From Fidelibacterota bacterium (lineage in GTDB: Bacteria > Fidelibacterota > UBA8477): a stretch of 47,646 nucleotides of DNA. Position 1 is the stretch's first letter. The number at the start of each line of letters is the position of its first letter. The stretch lies in the NCBI GenBank assembly GCA_021734045.1, contig JAIPJR010000006.1:1-47646 (forward strand), written 5' to 3'. Position numbers and translations under genes: made by a program. Below, piece by piece: positions 45,867 to 47,646 of this stretch. The notes beneath the pieces were generated by a model, which saw only the letters and a program-made list of their open reading frames with translations, did no database searches and was not told the DNA's origin.

Positions 45867-46418
45867 TCAAATCCGGTCCGCCAGAATATCGGGTTCCGGC
45901 TGGGGAATGACGACTTTGGCCACCAGAAGTCCTTTGGATTTGATGTAATCCACACCGGCCTGGACGGCGGCTTCCACATCGGCTACGGTACCGGTTAGTG
46001 TGAAATAGGCTTTCCCACCAATCGCCATGGCCAGATGAATCTGGATGAGGTGCACATCCGACGCCTTCACCGCCGCATCGGCTGCTTCGATTAAAGATGC
46101 CACTGAAAAGGTTTCGATCACACCCAGGGCTCCCAGTTCCGGGATGATTTGGGAGCCTGAAATGGCGGGGAAGATTTGGGGATCCACATTGGGAATGATG
46201 AACTCGTCCACCAGCGTGTCATCGGCGATAATCTGGCCCTCGGCAATACTGGAGCGGACCGCATCCGTGTCACCACCAATGACGATCATGTATTTGCCCG
46301 GACAAATGCTGCGATTCATGAGCAGCTTCACATCGGCTGCTTTCAGCATGACATCGGCGACCTGGTATCCCCGGGCGATGCTGGTGGTTTCGATACATCC
46401 GATGGCGGTTAACTTCAT
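45867..46418 (-). CDS. pduT: PduT-like bacterial microcompartment shell protein (tandem BMC domain)
   Basis: A 183-residue protein with two BMC domains. The first begins IGCIETTSIARGYQVADVML, the second LGVIETFSVASLIEAADAAVK. C39 in NRSICPGKYMIVIGGD aligns with Cys38 of Salmonella PduT, which binds a [4Fe-4S] cluster at the pore of the trimer; this residue is kept. The protein ends PQPEPDILADRI. It would pass electrons or a small metabolite through the shell. ATG at 46418 has AAAGGA upstream on the minus strand. It follows a PduS-like flavo-iron-sulfur protein gene by 113 bases. The remaining shell and enzyme genes must lie beyond the window edge, so the cargo pathway cannot be named. Confidence 0.93.
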   Translation of the reverse strand: MKLTAIGCIETTSIARGYQVADVMLKAADVKLLMNRSICPGKYMIVIGGDTDAVRSSIAEGQIIADDTLVDEFIIPNVDPQIFPAISGSQIIPELGALGVIETFSVASLIEAADAAVKASDVHLIQIHLAMAIGGKAYFTLTGTVADVEAAVQAGVDYIKSKGLLVAKVVIPQPEPDILADRI

Positions 46419-46531
46419 GGTGGGTCCTTTATATAAAATTCATTCCTGTTTTAAACTCAAAACTTTCTGGGTGTCTCCCTGAGCTTTGCCTGTCCGGCTC
46501 TCGACGGATCGAAGGGCGAGCTTAAAACATC

Positions 46532-47646
46532 TCACCCCTCAATGACAATAAACTGCCGGCTCACATCCGTGACCGTCCCGGTGATGCTGGCGTGAATATC
46601 GGCACCCAGTTCACTACTGGGAACCAAACCGATCTTATCACCTGCCACCACTTCATCGCCCTTTTTCACCAAGGCATTGGCGGAGACACCGATGTGCTGT
46701 TTCAACGGAATTTTCACCTTCAACACATCCACGTCCGCCGGATCAAATGTGGCCGGTTTGTCCGCATAACGGCGGAGTCCCAGTTTCTGGATCAATTTAT
46801 TCGTGGGGACTTTACGGTATTCATGCAGAGGATGCTCCTCTTTGGTAACCCGGGTCAACTCCTCCGATCTCCACTGAATCTCCCTGGGTTTGAGTTCCCG
46901 CTTGGCAGAAACGCACATATTCCGCGGGTCCAATTCCTCCGGACAGGCGTACAGTGAACAGATATTGCACTCGCAGCAGGCCAGTGCCCACTTGTTCAAC
47001 ACATCGCTCTCCGGTCCGGAAAATTCCAATGCCCGCATCACCAAATGGGGCTTTACCGGCTGGCCCAACAGATAGCGCGGACACATCTCCGTACAATCCG
47101 AACACTGATCACAGGCGGATTTGCCAATTTTTTTGTACGTGCGCTCCGGCGCGGACTTTTTCCAGATCAGCCGATGGTCAGCCGGCAGAACGATATAACC
47201 GGAGCCGGTCTTAGTAATGGGTTTGTCCAGGTCGGTTTCCACCTTGCCCATCATGGCACCACCATCAATCACCACGAATTCCGGTGTGGTCGCACCGCCA
47301 CAGTACGCCAGCACATCCCGAATCGTCATTCCCACCGGTGCCCAAAAAGTTTTTGGGTTTTTCACCTCACCGGCGACTGTGATCATGGTTTTTGTGACCG
47401 GAATGCCCTGTGAAGCATTATAGATATTCAGCAGACTTTCAACATTGTTCACCACCACACCGATTTGCAGGGGAATCCCGCCGGTTGGGATCAGCCGGCC
47501 GGTGGCGGAGAACACCAGTTCATACTCATCACCCGCCGGATAGACATCGTCCATGAAATGCATGTCAACACCCGCCGCTTCTGCCAGCGGCCTTAACTGT
47601 TCAATCTCGTGGGTGCGTTTGCCTTTAATGCCGAAAATAGCCTGCC
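46532..47646 (-). CDS. pduS: PduS-like microcompartment electron-transfer protein (RnfC-related), N-terminus beyond the window
   Basis: The frame is open to the right edge, so this is the C-terminal ~370 residues. It begins in the RnfC-like FMN-binding domain (KGKRTHEIEQLRPLAEAAGV, VYPAGDEYELVFSATGR, GIPLQIGVVVNNVESLL), continues with the SLBB domain (PVGMTIRDVLAYCGG), then two ferredoxin-like motifs, ACDQCSDCTEMCPRYL and CCECNICSLYACPEELDP, each fit for a [4Fe-4S] cluster, and ends in a barrel-sandwich (KGDEVVAGDKIGLV). PduS reduces cobalamin for diol dehydratase in Salmonella, but relatives occur in other microcompartments. It pairs with PduT, which in known loci lies next to it. Confidence 0.92.
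   Translation of the reverse strand, partial: QAIFGIKGKRTHEIEQLRPLAEAAGVDMHFMDDVYPAGDEYELVFSATGRLIPTGGIPLQIGVVVNNVESLLNIYNASQGIPVTKTMITVAGEVKNPKTFWAPVGMTIRDVLAYCGGATTPEFVVIDGGAMMGKVETDLDKPITKTGSGYIVLPADHRLIWKKSAPERTYKKIGKSACDQCSDCTEMCPRYLLGQPVKPHLVMRALEFSGPESDVLNKWALACCECNICSLYACPEELDPRNMCVSAKRELKPREIQWRSEELTRVTKEEHPLHEYRKVPTNKLIQKLGLRRYADKPATFDPADVDVLKVKIPLKQHIGVSANALVKKGDEVVAGDKIGLVPSSELGADIHASITGTVTDVSRQFIVIEG

Overview
The window reads as a chromosomal piece of an uncultured-type bacterium of the FCB superphylum (Bacteroidota / Marinimicrobia / Calditrichota / KSB1 neighbourhood). This is an inference from gene content: a TonB-dependent receptor with a carboxypeptidase-regulatory-like N-terminal domain, a PorV/PorQ-family outer-membrane protein, a PorD-like (DUF4835) protein, many MacB-type permease systems, and intergenic repeats of the kind common in FCB genomes. 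No rRNA, tRNA, phage or CRISPR array was seen. Both window edges cut genes.

Layout. (1) 1-8142, plus strand: a tightly coupled envelope operon with a secreted protein (5' end missing), TonB-dependent receptor, PorV-like barrel, NHL-propeller lipoprotein and signal peptidase II. It is interrupted at 3896-5270 by a REP-like palindromic repeat island with exact 180-bp periodicity around a Y1 (IS200/RAYT-type) transposase; the island appears to have removed the native start codon of the PorV-like gene. (2) 8262-9034: a more A/T-rich two-gene insert, a small HNH nuclease with an N-terminal winged-helix-like region plus an overlapping 64-residue protein. (3) 9042-13079: O-methyltransferase, DUF1460 amidase-like lipoprotein, PorD-like protein, and divergently a tRNA nucleotidyltransferase/poly(A) polymerase. 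(4) 13172-20195: a probable structured RNA leader, a Yip1-family membrane protein and a complete tripartite efflux operon (TolC, HlyD/MacA-like adaptor, one ATPase, two different MacB-like permeases). (5) 20460-22305: an internally duplicated membrane protein and a saccharopine-dehydrogenase-like protein. (6) 33526 down to 22425, minus strand: an eight-gene run encoding a Yej/Opp-type peptide importer (binding protein, two permeases, two ATPases) followed directly by adaptor, MacB-like permease and TolC without an ATPase of their own. (7) 33748-38327: TfoX-like protein, GNAT, exonuclease III, MutM, MFS carrier and a small zinc-ribbon membrane protein. (8) 38755-42964: aconitase A, a membrane protein, a MOSC protein. 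(9) 43608-47646, minus strand: the downstream end of a bacterial microcompartment locus (PduS-like and PduT-like) followed by a ParB-domain protein and a spore-photoproduct-lyase-like radical SAM protein.

The most unusual items are the OppD-type ATPase at 27530-29032, whose nucleotide-binding domain carries two separate insertions that each look like a transmembrane helical hairpin; the radical SAM plus ParB pair behind microcompartment genes, in which the radical SAM protein has no cysteine where spore photoproduct lyase keeps its hydrogen-donor cysteine; the frame-preserving 180-bp repeat island fused to a surface-protein gene; and a possible unnamed structured leader with an alternative 8-bp pairing ahead of the Yip1/efflux genes. 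All functional statements rest on reading motifs by eye; no database search was run.
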